Below are positions 8,591-17,819 of a stretch of DNA of 64,000 nt, piece after piece. The stretch comes from an uncultured Aquimarina sp. Its GTDB lineage: Bacteria; Bacteroidota; Bacteroidia; Flavobacteriales; Flavobacteriaceae. The notes under the pieces are model-generated. The model worked only from the letters and a program-made list of their open reading frames with translations. It was not told the DNA's origin and made no database searches. The DNA lies in contig CANMKK010000017.1 in the NCBI GenBank assembly GCA_947498455.1, forward strand, positions 46,861-110,860, in the 5' to 3' direction. Positions within the stretch are counted from its first letter, which is position 1. Each line of letters opens with the position of its first letter. The position numbers and the translations under genes are program-made.

Positions 8591-11071
8591 ATGGCAAAAA
8601 AAAAAATAACAACAAAAAAGAAAACTAGTAAAACGTCTAAAACACCTTTGAAAAATAGGTTTATATTATCCCGACAACAAAAAGTTGTTTTGGGTAGTTT
8701 TTTGTTTTTTCTTGGAATAGCATTCTTTTTTGCTTTCATTTCATTTTTCTTCAATTGGAAAATTGACCAGAGTGAAATTTCTCAGTTCCCAAACCGAACT
8801 TCAGTAGCTAAAAATTGGCTAAGTATTTCTGGCGCAAAAGTGAGTGATTTCTTTATTTTTAAAGGTTTTGGTATATCCGCAATAGTAATTCCTGTTTTAA
8901 TATCACTAACTGGAGTTTATTTGTTTTTTGACCTAAACAGAAAAAAATTGGCTGGATTCTGGTTTTGGGGCGTATTGGTAATGTTGTGGGTTTCTATTGT
9001 TTTTGGTTTTATACAGAACGAAAGTGGGTTGTTTGCAGGAGTAATAGGTTTTGAAATTAATGACCTTTTGCAAGACTATATTGGTTTTATAGGTACTGTA
9101 TTATTATTGGCATTTTTTGCTATTGTATACATTGTCGTACGTCTACGTTACACACCAGAAAAAATATCAGCATCCTTAAAAAGGACGCAAAAAGAAATTA
9201 ATCGAGATTTTCAGTCAGAGAAAAAGATTAATGGAACGAAAAAAGAGAAAACTTCAGTTATAGAAGAAGTAATAGAAAAGGATCGTTTTTCTCCAGGAGA
9301 AACTACTGACCTTTCATTGGATACATCTTCTGATAAGAAAAGGGATAAGGCCTCTTTGTTAGCTAATAAAAAGAGTGTGGTTGATACTACAAAAAGTATG
9401 GGTAATGACTTTTCTGGAGATCCTAATCATCAATCTAGTGATATTACTGAAAAACTGATTATTAAATCAGAGGATAACCCAGAAGATATTGCTATGGAGG
9501 TAGAGACGGTAATAGAAGAAGAGGTTACAGAAAATCTAAGTGATAAATTGGTTAAAGATTTTGGAGAATTTGATCCAAAACTCGAATTAGGAAATTATAA
9601 GTTTCCCGCGATTGATCTTTTAAAAGATTATTCTGTTCAGAATGGTGGTATTACAATTAATCAAGAAGAGCTTGAGGAAAATAAAAATAAGATTGTAGAG
9701 ACGTTAAAGAATTATAAAATAGAGATTGCCCAGATTAAGGCAACAGTTGGTCCTACAGTAACATTATATGAGATAGTGCCCGAAGCCGGAATAAGAATTT
9801 CTAAGATAAAGAACTTAGAAGATGATATAGCATTATCATTAGCCGCATTAGGAATCCGAATTATAGCACCTATTCCAGGAAAAGGAACTATAGGAATAGA
9901 AGTACCGAATAAAAAATCAACGATTGTTTCCATGAGATCAGCGATTGCTTCTCAAAAATTTCAAAGCGCAGAAATGGAACTGCCTCTTTCATTAGGAAAA
10001 ACGATTTCTAATGAGACTTTTGTTGTGGATTTAGCTAAAATGCCTCACTTACTAATGGCGGGTGCTACAGGGCAGGGTAAATCAGTAGGGTTAAATGCGA
10101 TTTTAACATCACTTCTCTATAAAAAACATCCGGCAGAAGTCAAGTTTGTACTGGTGGACCCTAAAAAAGTTGAACTTACTTTATTTAACAAAATAGAACG
10201 ACACTATTTAGCAAAACTTCCTGATACGGAAGAGGCAATTATCACGGATAATACAAAAGTAATTAATACTCTTAATTCTTTATGTATAGAGATGGACGGC
10301 CGCTATGATTTGTTAAAACAAGCTATGGTTCGTAATATAAAAGAATACAATACGAAGTTCAAGGCTAGAAAGCTGAATCCTGAAAATGGACATCGATTTT
10401 TACCCTATATCGTATTAGTTGTAGATGAATTTGCGGATCTTATTATGACGGCAGGTAAAGAGGTGGAAACCCCAATTGCCAGATTGGCGCAATTAGCTCG
10501 GGCAATAGGAATTCATCTAATTATCGCAACACAAAGACCTTCTGTTAATGTTATTACGGGTATGATAAAGGCTAATTTTCCTGCACGGATAGCATTTAGA
10601 GTAACCTCTAAAATAGATTCTAGAACCATTTTGGATACAGGAGGAGCAGATCAATTAATCGGTAGAGGGGATATGTTATATACCCAAGGAAATGATTTAG
10701 TTAGGATACAATGTGCATTTGTTGATACACCAGAGGTAGAGAGGATTACTGATTATATTGGAAGTCAAAAAGCTTATCCCGATGCGCATTTACTACCAGA
10801 GTATGTAGGAGAAGATAGTGGCACGAGTCTTGATATAGAAGTAAAAGATCGGGACAAACTTTTTAAAGAAGCAGCTGAGGTTATTGTCACAGCTCAACAA
10901 GGATCGGCGTCTTTATTACAAAGAAAACTAAAATTAGGATATAATAGAGCCGGTAGGCTTATAGATCAGTTAGAAGCTGCTGGTATTGTAGGACCATTCG
11001 AAGGAAGTAAAGCCAGACAAGTTTTAGTTACGGATTTGGTGGCGCTACAGCAATTATTAGATGCCGAATAA
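8591..11071 (+). CDS. ftsK: FtsK/SpoIIIE family DNA translocase
   Basis: An 826-residue septal DNA translocase that moves chromosome dimers and termini during division. It has a Lys-rich N-terminus, four membrane helices between residues 30 and 185, and a variable acidic linker (about 190-330). The motor carries Walker A GATGQGKS (491-498), Walker B IVLVVDEFADL and ATQRPSVNVITG. The C-terminal gamma winged helix (about 755-826, QQGSASLLQRKLKLGYNRAGRLID) reads KOPS-like polar sequences. The length is normal for Bacteroidota FtsK. A LolA homologue follows after 52 bp. Confidence 0.96.
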   Translation: MAKKKITTKKKTSKTSKTPLKNRFILSRQQKVVLGSFLFFLGIAFFFAFISFFFNWKIDQSEISQFPNRTSVAKNWLSISGAKVSDFFIFKGFGISAIVIPVLISLTGVYLFFDLNRKKLAGFWFWGVLVMLWVSIVFGFIQNESGLFAGVIGFEINDLLQDYIGFIGTVLLLAFFAIVYIVVRLRYTPEKISASLKRTQKEINRDFQSEKKINGTKKEKTSVIEEVIEKDRFSPGETTDLSLDTSSDKKRDKASLLANKKSVVDTTKSMGNDFSGDPNHQSSDITEKLIIKSEDNPEDIAMEVETVIEEEVTENLSDKLVKDFGEFDPKLELGNYKFPAIDLLKDYSVQNGGITINQEELEENKNKIVETLKNYKIEIAQIKATVGPTVTLYEIVPEAGIRISKIKNLEDDIALSLAALGIRIIAPIPGKGTIGIEVPNKKSTIVSMRSAIASQKFQSAEMELPLSLGKTISNETFVVDLAKMPHLLMAGATGQGKSVGLNAILTSLLYKKHPAEVKFVLVDPKKVELTLFNKIERHYLAKLPDTEEAIITDNTKVINTLNSLCIEMDGRYDLLKQAMVRNIKEYNTKFKARKLNPENGHRFLPYIVLVVDEFADLIMTAGKEVETPIARLAQLARAIGIHLIIATQRPSVNVITGMIKANFPARIAFRVTSKIDSRTILDTGGADQLIGRGDMLYTQGNDLVRIQCAFVDTPEVERITDYIGSQKAYPDAHLLPEYVGEDSGTSLDIEVKDRDKLFKEAAEVIVTAQQGSASLLQRKLKLGYNRAGRLIDQLEAAGIVGPFEGSKARQVLVTDLVALQQLLDAE

Positions 11072-11123
11072 ATAGGTGATCCCAAAATGAAATTTATAAA
11101 AAACATTATATAGGAATAAATAC

Positions 11124-11759
11124 ATGAACAAGAAGATATTATTTTTAGTAGTTGCCCTTTTTATAACTAATATATATGCACAAGATGCAAAACAACTGTT
11201 GGACGAAGTATCGACAAAAGTTAAAGGGTATGAGAATATAGTCATAGGTTTTAAATATGCACTTAATAACCCAGCAGAAAATGTGTCACAAGAAACCCGG
11301 GGTGATGTTACATTGTCAGGGAATAAATATCTTCTTAATATCATGGGAACCAAACAACTCTATGATGGAAAGAAGCTTCATATCATAGTTCCTGAAGATG
11401 AGGAGATTAATATTTCTTCTCAAGATGAAGAAAATGAAGGGAATGTAACACCAGCCAAAATGTTAACCTTTTATGAAGAAGGCTATACCTATACATTGGA
11501 TATTGTTCAAAATGTACAAGGAAGAAAAATTCAATTTATAAAATTAATTCCTATAGACTCTAATAGTGAATTAAAAGAAATCTTGTTAGGAATTGATAAA
11601 CAGACAAAGCATATTTATAAAATGATTTTGTCCCAGAATAACGGAACCAATATTACTATCACAGTGAATAGTTTTAAAACAAATCAATCACTTTCTAGTA
11701 CATTGTTTGTGTTTGACGAATCAAAATATGGGAATTATTATATCAATCGTTTAGATTAG
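11124..11759 (+). CDS. LolA-like outer membrane lipoprotein carrier protein
   Basis: A 211-residue periplasmic protein with a signal peptide ending IYAQ (residues 1-19). The mature part matches the LolA/LolB half-barrel fold: an early helix AKQLLDEVSTKVKGYENI, repeated beta strands such as GDVTLSGNKYLLNIMG and KQLYDGKKLHI, and late FVFDESKY. LolA carries lipoproteins from the LolCDE exporter to the outer membrane. The ftsK-lolA neighbourhood supports the call. A perfect stem-loop terminator follows at 11793. Confidence 0.85.
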   Translation: MNKKILFLVVALFITNIYAQDAKQLLDEVSTKVKGYENIVIGFKYALNNPAENVSQETRGDVTLSGNKYLLNIMGTKQLYDGKKLHIIVPEDEEINISSQDEENEGNVTPAKMLTFYEEGYTYTLDIVQNVQGRKIQFIKLIPIDSNSELKEILLGIDKQTKHIYKMILSQNNGTNITITVNSFKTNQSLSSTLFVFDESKYGNYYINRLD

Positions 11760-11792
11760 TTATGATAAAAAATCAATAAAAATTAATACATT

Positions 11793-11813
11793 GTCCCGAA
11801 TTTTTTTCGGGAC
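11793..11813 (+). terminator. Terminator after lolA-like gene
   Basis: GTCCCGAA (11793-11800) pairs perfectly with TTCGGGAC (11806-11813); the loop is a T run, and a moderately T-rich stretch follows. It lies 33 bp after the stop. Confidence 0.7.
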
Positions 11814-11906
11814 TTATTTATAAGAAACATATTAATCAGGTATGGTAATATCAATTGGAAACAGTTTTTATTAATTAGTACCGGGGAAATTAATAAATCA
11901 TTTTAG

Positions 11907-13934
11907 GTGAAAATACTCGACAGATATATTTTAACTACTTTTCTAAAGACATTCTTTCCACTCTTTATAATTATAATGTTTATTCTGTTATTACAAACCA
12001 TTTGGTTGTTTATATCAGAATTGGCAGGAAAAGATCTAGATTTTTCGGTTATAATGAAATTTTTAATGTTTGCCACACCAAGGTTAATACCGATGGTTTT
12101 ACCGCTCACTATTTTACTAACGTCAATTATGATTTTCGGTAATTTTGCGGAGAATTATGAATTTGCGGCAATGAAATCTTCGGGGATATCTCTTCAGCGA
12201 GCAATGAGGACATTATCTATTTTTATCTTTTTTGTAGGTATTGGAGCATTCCTGTTTTCTAATACAGTCATACCAGAGTCTGAAAAGCGGTTTATTAACT
12301 TGAGAAAAAATATAGTTAAAGTTAAACCAGCAGCTGTGATTACTCCCAATCAATTTAATGATTTAGGAGATATAAATATAAAAGTATCAGAAAAATATGG
12401 TAATAATGATGAGCTTCTAAAAGATGTAATAATACATCAAAAAGAAGCCAGAGCTGGCAATTTTACGGTTATAAAAGCAGTCGATGGAGAGCTAAAAGGG
12501 AGTGTTGATTCTGATTTTGTTACACTCGTACTAAATGATGGTTACCACTATAAAGAGGTGCAGCAAAAATCATCTAAGAGTAGAAAAAAACACCCTTTTA
12601 TGAAAACGCATTTCAAAAAATACATTCTTAATATGGATTTGTCTAAATTGGATAATGTAGATATGGATGCACAGCAGTATAGTAAGGGGTATAATATGCT
12701 TAATGTAAATGAGCTGGTAGATCAGATTGATACATTATCCATTCAGGTGAATAACACTGTTACATCTACGGTAGATGAAATAAACAGGAGAGGTGGCTTT
12801 ACGAATCTCAATAGAAATTTAAAAATAGATACACTTCAAAAAGAGAAAAAGGACACTTTAGATATTATAAAAGATTTATTTACAGTAAAGGAAAAAGTAC
12901 AGATATATAGTCTGGCACAATCTACAACAGATGCTTTAGTACGAAAATTACAAAGCACCGATAAAACATTAACCACAAGAAAAAGAGGACTCAATAAATA
13001 TGAAATGTCACTACATGATAAATATGCATTGGGGATAGCCTGTATTTTGTTGTTTTTTGTGGGAGCACCATTAGGAGCTATTATTCGTAAAGGTGGTTTG
13101 GGGCTGCCAATTGTAATAGGAGTGTTTCTTTTTCTTACCTATCATTTTATAGGGATTTTTGCTAAAAATGGAGCAGAAGAAGGCGGTATACCGCCATTTG
13201 TAGGTTCTTGGTTATCTACGTTTATAATCTTTCCACTAAGTATATTTCTAACATATAGGGCAACTACGGATCAAGGCTTTTTTAGTATGGATAACCTTAT
13301 CCAACCGATACGAGATTATTTTAACAAAAAGAAATCGAAAAAAGTATTGATTAAGGAAAAAGGAGAAGTTGTTTCAATAAAAGAATCAATTTCTAATGTT
13401 AATATTGAAAGTGAAGTATATAGTCTTTTGTCAAAATATGACAACAATAAACTTGAAGATATTTCTAGAAATTATAAACAATATGGTTATAATGAGGAAT
13501 ACAAGATAGTATCATTAAAAATTTTAAGTGATAGGGGGATTTCTATTGAAGAATTACAATTATTAGGTAAACTTGACAATGCGGCATATAATGAAGCTAA
13601 TGAGTGTTATAAAAATTTTAATGAATACTCTATTGTAGCTATAGCATTAATTATAATATCTTTAATTATAAATATAGTAGTAAAAATTGTTTCGAGAAAT
13701 CCGTCACTGGAAATTGAGGTTATGCTAATAGTTTTTAATATAATGACTAATATTTCATACTTTGTTATGTTTATTATGGCATTTGTTAATCATAATAAAC
13801 TTTACAAATTGTTAGGTGAGAAAACAGAAAAGCCTAGTATAGTGGTATTTTTATTATTAGGTTTACCTTTCTATATTTTGGGTTATTTTTATTATAGAAA
13901 TATTCTGAAAAAAGATATAAATAAAATTAGATAA
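11907..13934 (+). CDS. LptF/LptG family permease (lipopolysaccharide export), long form
   Basis: A 675-residue inner-membrane protein started at GTG 11907. It has the YjgP/YjgQ layout: membrane helices near the N-terminus (ILTTFLKTFFPLFIIIMFILL and two more by residue 125), a large periplasmic beta-jellyroll (about 130-350), then three helices (about 365-450). LptF and LptG move LPS from the inner membrane toward LptA. Beyond residue 460 is an extra cytoplasmic segment and three more helices (about 570-660), which the classical 360-residue protein lacks. An internal Lys-rich loop with two heptad stretches (residues about 270-330) is also present. A second partner permease is not in the window. 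Confidence 0.88.
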   Translation: MKILDRYILTTFLKTFFPLFIIIMFILLLQTIWLFISELAGKDLDFSVIMKFLMFATPRLIPMVLPLTILLTSIMIFGNFAENYEFAAMKSSGISLQRAMRTLSIFIFFVGIGAFLFSNTVIPESEKRFINLRKNIVKVKPAAVITPNQFNDLGDINIKVSEKYGNNDELLKDVIIHQKEARAGNFTVIKAVDGELKGSVDSDFVTLVLNDGYHYKEVQQKSSKSRKKHPFMKTHFKKYILNMDLSKLDNVDMDAQQYSKGYNMLNVNELVDQIDTLSIQVNNTVTSTVDEINRRGGFTNLNRNLKIDTLQKEKKDTLDIIKDLFTVKEKVQIYSLAQSTTDALVRKLQSTDKTLTTRKRGLNKYEMSLHDKYALGIACILLFFVGAPLGAIIRKGGLGLPIVIGVFLFLTYHFIGIFAKNGAEEGGIPPFVGSWLSTFIIFPLSIFLTYRATTDQGFFSMDNLIQPIRDYFNKKKSKKVLIKEKGEVVSIKESISNVNIESEVYSLLSKYDNNKLEDISRNYKQYGYNEEYKIVSLKILSDRGISIEELQLLGKLDNAAYNEANECYKNFNEYSIVAIALIIISLIINIVVKIVSRNPSLEIEVMLIVFNIMTNISYFVMFIMAFVNHNKLYKLLGEKTEKPSIVVFLLLGLPFYILGYFYYRNILKKDINKIR

Positions 13935-13972
13935 TTAAGGATTAGGTAGTTCAATTTAAAGATTTTATAAAG

Positions 13973-13980
13973 TACCTTTG
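13973..13980 (+). promoter_or_regulatory. -7 promoter box of ribB
   Basis: TACCTTTG matches TAnnTTTG and lies 25 bp before the ribB ATG. Confidence 0.5.
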
Positions 13981-14005
13981 CCTACAAATTCAGAACCATA
14001 TTATT

Positions 14006-15157
14006 ATGTCACAGGTTACGGAGACCAAAAATAAATTACAGTTGGATACTATACAAGAAGCAATAGAAGACATTCGTCAGGGTAAAGTAGTTATTGTAGT
14101 AGACGATGAGGACAGGGAAAATGAAGGAGATTTTATAGCTGCAGCGGAAAAAGTAACGCCAGAGATGATCAATTTTATGGCTACTCATGGTCGAGGACTT
14201 ATATGTGCTCCTCTTACTCAGGATCGCTGTGAGCAATTAGATCTTAATATGATGGTTCAGAATAATACTGTTCTTCATGAAACTCAGTTTACTGTTTCGG
14301 TAGATTTAATTGGTCAAGGATGTACAACTGGGATATCAGTACATGATAGGGCTAAAACAATTAAAGCCTTAGTAGATGAAACAACGAAACCGCAAGATTT
14401 AGGAAGGCCTGGGCATATTTTCCCTTTGAGAGCAAAGAATGGAGGTGTTTTAAGACGTACAGGACATACAGAAGCTTCTGTTGATCTTGCACGGTTAGCA
14501 GGTTTACAACCAGCAGGGATTCTCGTAGAAATTTTAAATGAAGATGGAACTATGGCTCGTCTTCCTCAATTGGTTGATGTAGCGAAAAAGTTTGATCTTA
14601 AGCTAGTGTCTATAGAGGATTTGGTAGCATATCGTATGCAACACGACTCCTTAATTGAAAAGAAGGAAGATTTCGAAATGGTGACCCGTTTTGGTTCTTA
14701 TAGAATCCGAGCTTATAAGCAAACCACCAACAACCAGGTTCATATAGCGCTTACTAAAGGAAGTTGGTCTGATAACGAACCTGTTTTAACAAGAATAAAT
14801 TCAGCATTATTTAATAATGACATCTTGGGTACATTGACAAATAATGAGGATAAGCGATTAGACGCGATGTTTAAGCGTATCAACACAGAAGGAAAAGGAG
14901 CAGTTCTTTTTATTAATCAAGAAAGTCAATCTCTGAACCTTTTAAACCGTTTACAAGCTGTAAAAGAACTTCAGAATGACAAGGAGGTAGTAAAAGCTCC
15001 TAAAATAGATATGGATACTAAGGATTTCGGTATTGGAGCACAAATTTTACACGATCTAAATATTCATAAATTAAGGTTGGTTTCTAATAGCAAGCAGGAA
15101 AAACGTGTGGGAATGATCGGGTATGGATTAGAAATAGTAGAATATGTAAACTATTAA
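14006..15157 (+). CDS. ribB: 3,4-dihydroxy-2-butanone 4-phosphate synthase with degenerate GTP cyclohydrolase II-like C-terminus
   Basis: A 383-residue RibBA-shaped protein of riboflavin synthesis. The N-terminal half (residues 1-215) is an intact DHBP synthase with VDDEDRENEGDFI, MATHGRGLICAPL, and GHTEASVDLARLAG, which make dihydroxybutanone phosphate from ribulose 5-phosphate. The C-terminal half (about 220-383) aligns with GTP cyclohydrolase II at FGSYRIRAY, INSALFNNDILGTL and DFGIGAQILHDLNIHKLRLVSN. However, the zinc-binding CDCG-type cysteines and the catalytic RGIGL segment are absent (NNEDKRL and NQESQSLNLL stand in their places). It should therefore lack cyclohydrolase activity, with a separate RibA expected elsewhere. 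Confidence 0.92.
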   Translation: MSQVTETKNKLQLDTIQEAIEDIRQGKVVIVVDDEDRENEGDFIAAAEKVTPEMINFMATHGRGLICAPLTQDRCEQLDLNMMVQNNTVLHETQFTVSVDLIGQGCTTGISVHDRAKTIKALVDETTKPQDLGRPGHIFPLRAKNGGVLRRTGHTEASVDLARLAGLQPAGILVEILNEDGTMARLPQLVDVAKKFDLKLVSIEDLVAYRMQHDSLIEKKEDFEMVTRFGSYRIRAYKQTTNNQVHIALTKGSWSDNEPVLTRINSALFNNDILGTLTNNEDKRLDAMFKRINTEGKGAVLFINQESQSLNLLNRLQAVKELQNDKEVVKAPKIDMDTKDFGIGAQILHDLNIHKLRLVSNSKQEKRVGMIGYGLEIVEYVNY

Positions 15158-15163
15158 AATTAA

Positions 15164-15202
15164 GCTATTACCAATTAAGTGCAAAGCTTAATTGGTAATA
15201 GC
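15164..15202. terminator. Bidirectional terminator between convergent ribB and aminotransferase genes
   Basis: A 16-bp perfect inverted repeat (15164-15179 with 15187-15202) around a 7-nt loop lies between two convergent stop codons. T-richness after it is modest on both strands. Confidence 0.7.
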
Positions 15203-15212
15203 ATTTATATAT

Positions 15213-16403
15213 TTATAAAATACTTTTTAGAGCTTCAACCATTTTTGAAGCTCTTTCTTTTACTTGTTCTTCTGTCCAGCTTACTTTTATCAAACAAGAA
15301 ATTGTTCTACTCATCCAGCTATCACTTTGGTCAAAGGCTTTGTTATTTTGTAGCAATCCATTTTGTTGTTCTTGAGATAATTTGTTAAGAGATTTTTGCT
15401 CTAATAAATGTTCCCATTTTTTATAGTAATGCCAGTTATTATCGAACCAATAAAAACAGGCATCTACTCCATGTTTTCCTAGTGCTTTATGTCCTTTTCG
15501 AGCTAGTTCTTCAGTAGGAAGAAAAATAGTTAAGAAAGCATAACTTTCTACACCAGTTTTAGGAACTTTTCTATAAGTAACTTCTGGAATTGTTGTTAAT
15601 GCGGTTCTAAGTACATTATAATTTTTTTCTTGTAAAGAGATCGTCTTATCTAGTTTTCGCAATTGGGCTATTCCTACAGCTGCATTTAATTCAGAAAGTC
15701 TATAGTTGTATCCTAAAAAAGGATGTGTTTCTGCACCACGATCATTTCCTATATGATCATGTCCGTGATCTTGATATTTATGAGCGTGATCGGCATATTT
15801 CTCAGAATTAGTAACTAATCCACCGCCTTCTCCACAAGTGACTGTTTTTACATAGTCAAAAGAAAAACAACCGAGATCTCCATAACTTCCTAAAGGTTTA
15901 TTATCATAAGTGCCCCCAATAGCTTGACATGCATCTTCTAAAAGGATTAAGTTATGTGTATCACATATAGATTTTAAAGCATTTAGATCGGCCATAGATC
16001 CGCACATGTGAACAGGCATTATAACTTTAGTTTTTGGAGTTATTGCCGCTTCAACTGCTTTGGGGTCTAGCGTTAGCGTATCATCAATATCACATAATAT
16101 TGGTGTTGCACCTACAGATAGTATTGCTTCAAAACTCGCGACAAAAGTAAAGGTAGGCATAATCACTTCATCACCTGACCCAACTCCTGCAGAAGCTAAA
16201 GCTACTGTGAGTGCGGCTGTACCACTTGATACTACCTGAGCATATTTGGTTTGCATTCTCGTAGCTAAATCTTTTTCAAGTTCTAATGCTTTATGATGAC
16301 CATTTCTGTTACCATCAAATCCATATCGCATTAATACCCCATTATCTAATACATCTTGTACTTCTTTTTTTTCTTCAGCTCCGAATAGCTCAAATCCTGG
16401 CAT
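15213..16403 (-). CDS. DegT/DnrJ/EryC1/StrS family PLP aminotransferase
   Basis: A 396-residue sugar-aminotransferase-type enzyme. Visible landmarks: SSGTAALTVAL for phosphate binding, LEDACQAIGGTY with the Asp that contacts the PLP ring nitrogen, and FSFDYVKTVTCGEGG with the Lys aligned to the family Schiff-base Lys (the usual context is TKNLT.GEGG). GYNYRLSELNAAVGIAQLRKL is also typical. These enzymes transfer an amino group to keto-sugars for surface glycans. No glycan genes adjoin it, so the substrate is unknown. Its promoter box appears to lie within the terminator loop of the upstream gene. Confidence 0.88.
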   Translation of the reverse strand: MPGFELFGAEEKKEVQDVLDNGVLMRYGFDGNRNGHHKALELEKDLATRMQTKYAQVVSSGTAALTVALASAGVGSGDEVIMPTFTFVASFEAILSVGATPILCDIDDTLTLDPKAVEAAITPKTKVIMPVHMCGSMADLNALKSICDTHNLILLEDACQAIGGTYDNKPLGSYGDLGCFSFDYVKTVTCGEGGGLVTNSEKYADHAHKYQDHGHDHIGNDRGAETHPFLGYNYRLSELNAAVGIAQLRKLDKTISLQEKNYNVLRTALTTIPEVTYRKVPKTGVESYAFLTIFLPTEELARKGHKALGKHGVDACFYWFDNNWHYYKKWEHLLEQKSLNKLSQEQQNGLLQNNKAFDQSDSWMSRTISCLIKVSWTEEQVKERASKMVEALKSIL

Positions 16404-16428
16404 AGTGGTTATATTAAATTATAAAAAA

Positions 16429-16465
16429 AAAACTCTTTAGCGGCAAAAATACCGAAAAGAGTTTT
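16429..16465 (-). terminator. Terminator of the thioredoxin-like gene, with the next promoter in its loop
   Basis: Read on the minus strand, AAAACTCTTT pairs with AAAGAGTTTT and runs into a T tract (bases 16423-16432). The 17-nt loop contains TATTTTTG on the minus strand (16444-16451), a good -7 box for the aminotransferase gene that starts 40 bp further on. Confidence 0.75.
16444..16451 (-). promoter_or_regulatory. -7 promoter box of the DegT-family gene inside a terminator loop
   Basis: The minus strand reads TATTTTTG, matching TAnnTTTG. The predicted start near 16437 leaves a leader of about 34 nt before the ATG at 16403. Confidence 0.45.
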
Positions 16466-16496
16466 GATTTTGTAGTTCGTAATTTATCTTTTTAAA

Positions 16497-16952
16497 TTAA
16501 TAATTATCAATGATCATTGTTACGAAGCTAAAATATCTATTAGGATCTCTAAGTGAGGAACTGTAGGAGCCTTGAGTACCAAGTACATTTCCTTTTTCAT
16601 CTAGCGCTATGATGTTAGGAAAACCACCTTCTTTGTTATAGGTGGCTAATAATTTTTTATTGGCTTTTAATTGTTCTTCAGATATAATATCGACACGTCT
16701 TGGGATATCTACTTTTAATAAAATCAGTTTTTCTGCTTGTAATTTAAACTTTTCGGTAGAAAAAAAATCTTCTTTTAGCATAATACAAGGTGCACACCAA
16801 TCGCTACCCGTGAAATACATAAGAATAGGCTTTTTAGTATCTCTCGAAACCTGTTTTGCAGTCTCAATATCTGTTAACCAATGTAAATTTTCCTCTTGTG
16901 CAGTTATTGAAATAGGTATTACAAAGAGTAAAATTAAAACTATACTTTTCAT
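16497..16952 (-). CDS. Exported thioredoxin-fold thiol:disulfide protein
   Basis: A 151-residue protein with a signal peptide ending SITAQ (residues 1-18) and a thioredoxin domain with the active site SDWCAPCIMLKEDFF and a cis-Pro loop in GGFPNIIALDEKGNVLG. The WCAPC motif, the DsbD-C/DUF255-like length and export point to disulfide reduction or isomerisation in the periplasm. It stands alone, with its own terminator, and no partner membrane transporter (DsbD/CcdA) adjoins it. The exact substrate cannot be told. Confidence 0.85.
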   Translation of the reverse strand: MKSIVLILLFVIPISITAQEENLHWLTDIETAKQVSRDTKKPILMYFTGSDWCAPCIMLKEDFFSTEKFKLQAEKLILLKVDIPRRVDIISEEQLKANKKLLATYNKEGGFPNIIALDEKGNVLGTQGSYSSSLRDPNRYFSFVTMIIDNY

Positions 16953-17108
16953 GTGCTTATAATATTGTTTTAGACATCACATGAAACTTGCCAAACAATT
17001 ATATTACTCTAGATAAAAATTCTTGGTATGGCTAGTTTCATTTCTATAAATTTAGGGTATTACAAATATACTATTTTTTAAAAACCAAATACCTTGCCAA
17101 ATTGTTCA

Positions 17109-17738
17109 TTATAAAATAATTACAGACTCATTAATTGGGCGTCTTACTTTTTTTAGATCTGCAAACATATCATCTTCTGCTCTATAACCAACAGGTAGAA
17201 CTAATACAGCAGAAAGTCCAAGTTCGGTAAGTTTCAAGATTTCATTATACTTTTCTGGTATGAACCCTTCCATTGGACAAGCATCGATTTTTTCAGTTGC
17301 ACATACTGTGAGTATGTTTCCCATCGCTAAATATGCTTGTTTAGATGCCCAGTTAGAAATTTCTTCAGAAGGTTTGTCCTTAAAAGAATTTATAAGTTGT
17401 TCTTTAAAAGGGTTCAAGATTTCGTCTGAAGTATTTCGTATGTCTTTTACAGTATTAAAATACTGAGTAATATATTCTTCTCCAACTACATTTTCAATAC
17501 AAAAAACCAAAACGTGAGAAGCATCTGCCACCTGTTTCTGATTCCATGAATGCTCTGTTAATTTATTTTGAATTTCCTTATCATGAATTACTACTAATTT
17601 TAAAGGTTGTAAACCATATGAAGTAGCAGTTAAGTTAAAAGCTTCTGTAAGAGTGTCTATTTTTTCTTTAGAAAGAATTTTAGTAGTATCAAATTTTTTG
17701 GTGGCATATCGCCACTTAAGACTTTGTATGATTTCCAT
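17109..17738 (-). CDS. NAD(P)H-dependent oxidoreductase, nitroreductase family (NfsB-like)
   Basis: A 209-residue FMN flavoenzyme. The N-terminus KWRYATKKFDTTK matches the RRSxRxF-type FMN phosphate motif of the family, SYGLQPLKLVVI matches its substrate loop, ACPMEGF matches the NfsB motif, and GLSAVLVLPVGYRAEDD closes the FMN site. It likely reduces quinones, nitroaromatics or other electrophiles in the cytoplasm. It is divergent from an acyl-CoA thioesterase gene, and both appear to share a symmetric promoter/operator at 17762-17790. Confidence 0.9.
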   Translation of the reverse strand: MEIIQSLKWRYATKKFDTTKILSKEKIDTLTEAFNLTATSYGLQPLKLVVIHDKEIQNKLTEHSWNQKQVADASHVLVFCIENVVGEEYITQYFNTVKDIRNTSDEILNPFKEQLINSFKDKPSEEISNWASKQAYLAMGNILTVCATEKIDACPMEGFIPEKYNEILKLTELGLSAVLVLPVGYRAEDDMFADLKKVRRPINESVIIL

Positions 17739-17761
17739 TTCAGAATTTTAAAAATATGAGA

Positions 17762-17790
17762 CAAAGATACTGGTATAACCAGTACCTTTG
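17762..17790. promoter_or_regulatory. Symmetric divergent promoter with 29-bp near-perfect palindrome
   Basis: Two -7 boxes stand back to back: TATCTTTG on the minus strand (17762-17769) for the nitroreductase gene and TACCTTTG on the plus strand (17783-17790) for the thioesterase gene. The core TACTGGT-ATA-ACCAGTA (17768-17784) is a perfect palindrome, and the whole 13-3-13 arrangement has a single mismatched pair. The two polymerases could not both bind, and a dimeric regulator could occlude both. Confidence 0.6.
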
Positions 17791-17819
17791 ACATAGAAAT
17801 TGTTAAGAAAACTTATAAT

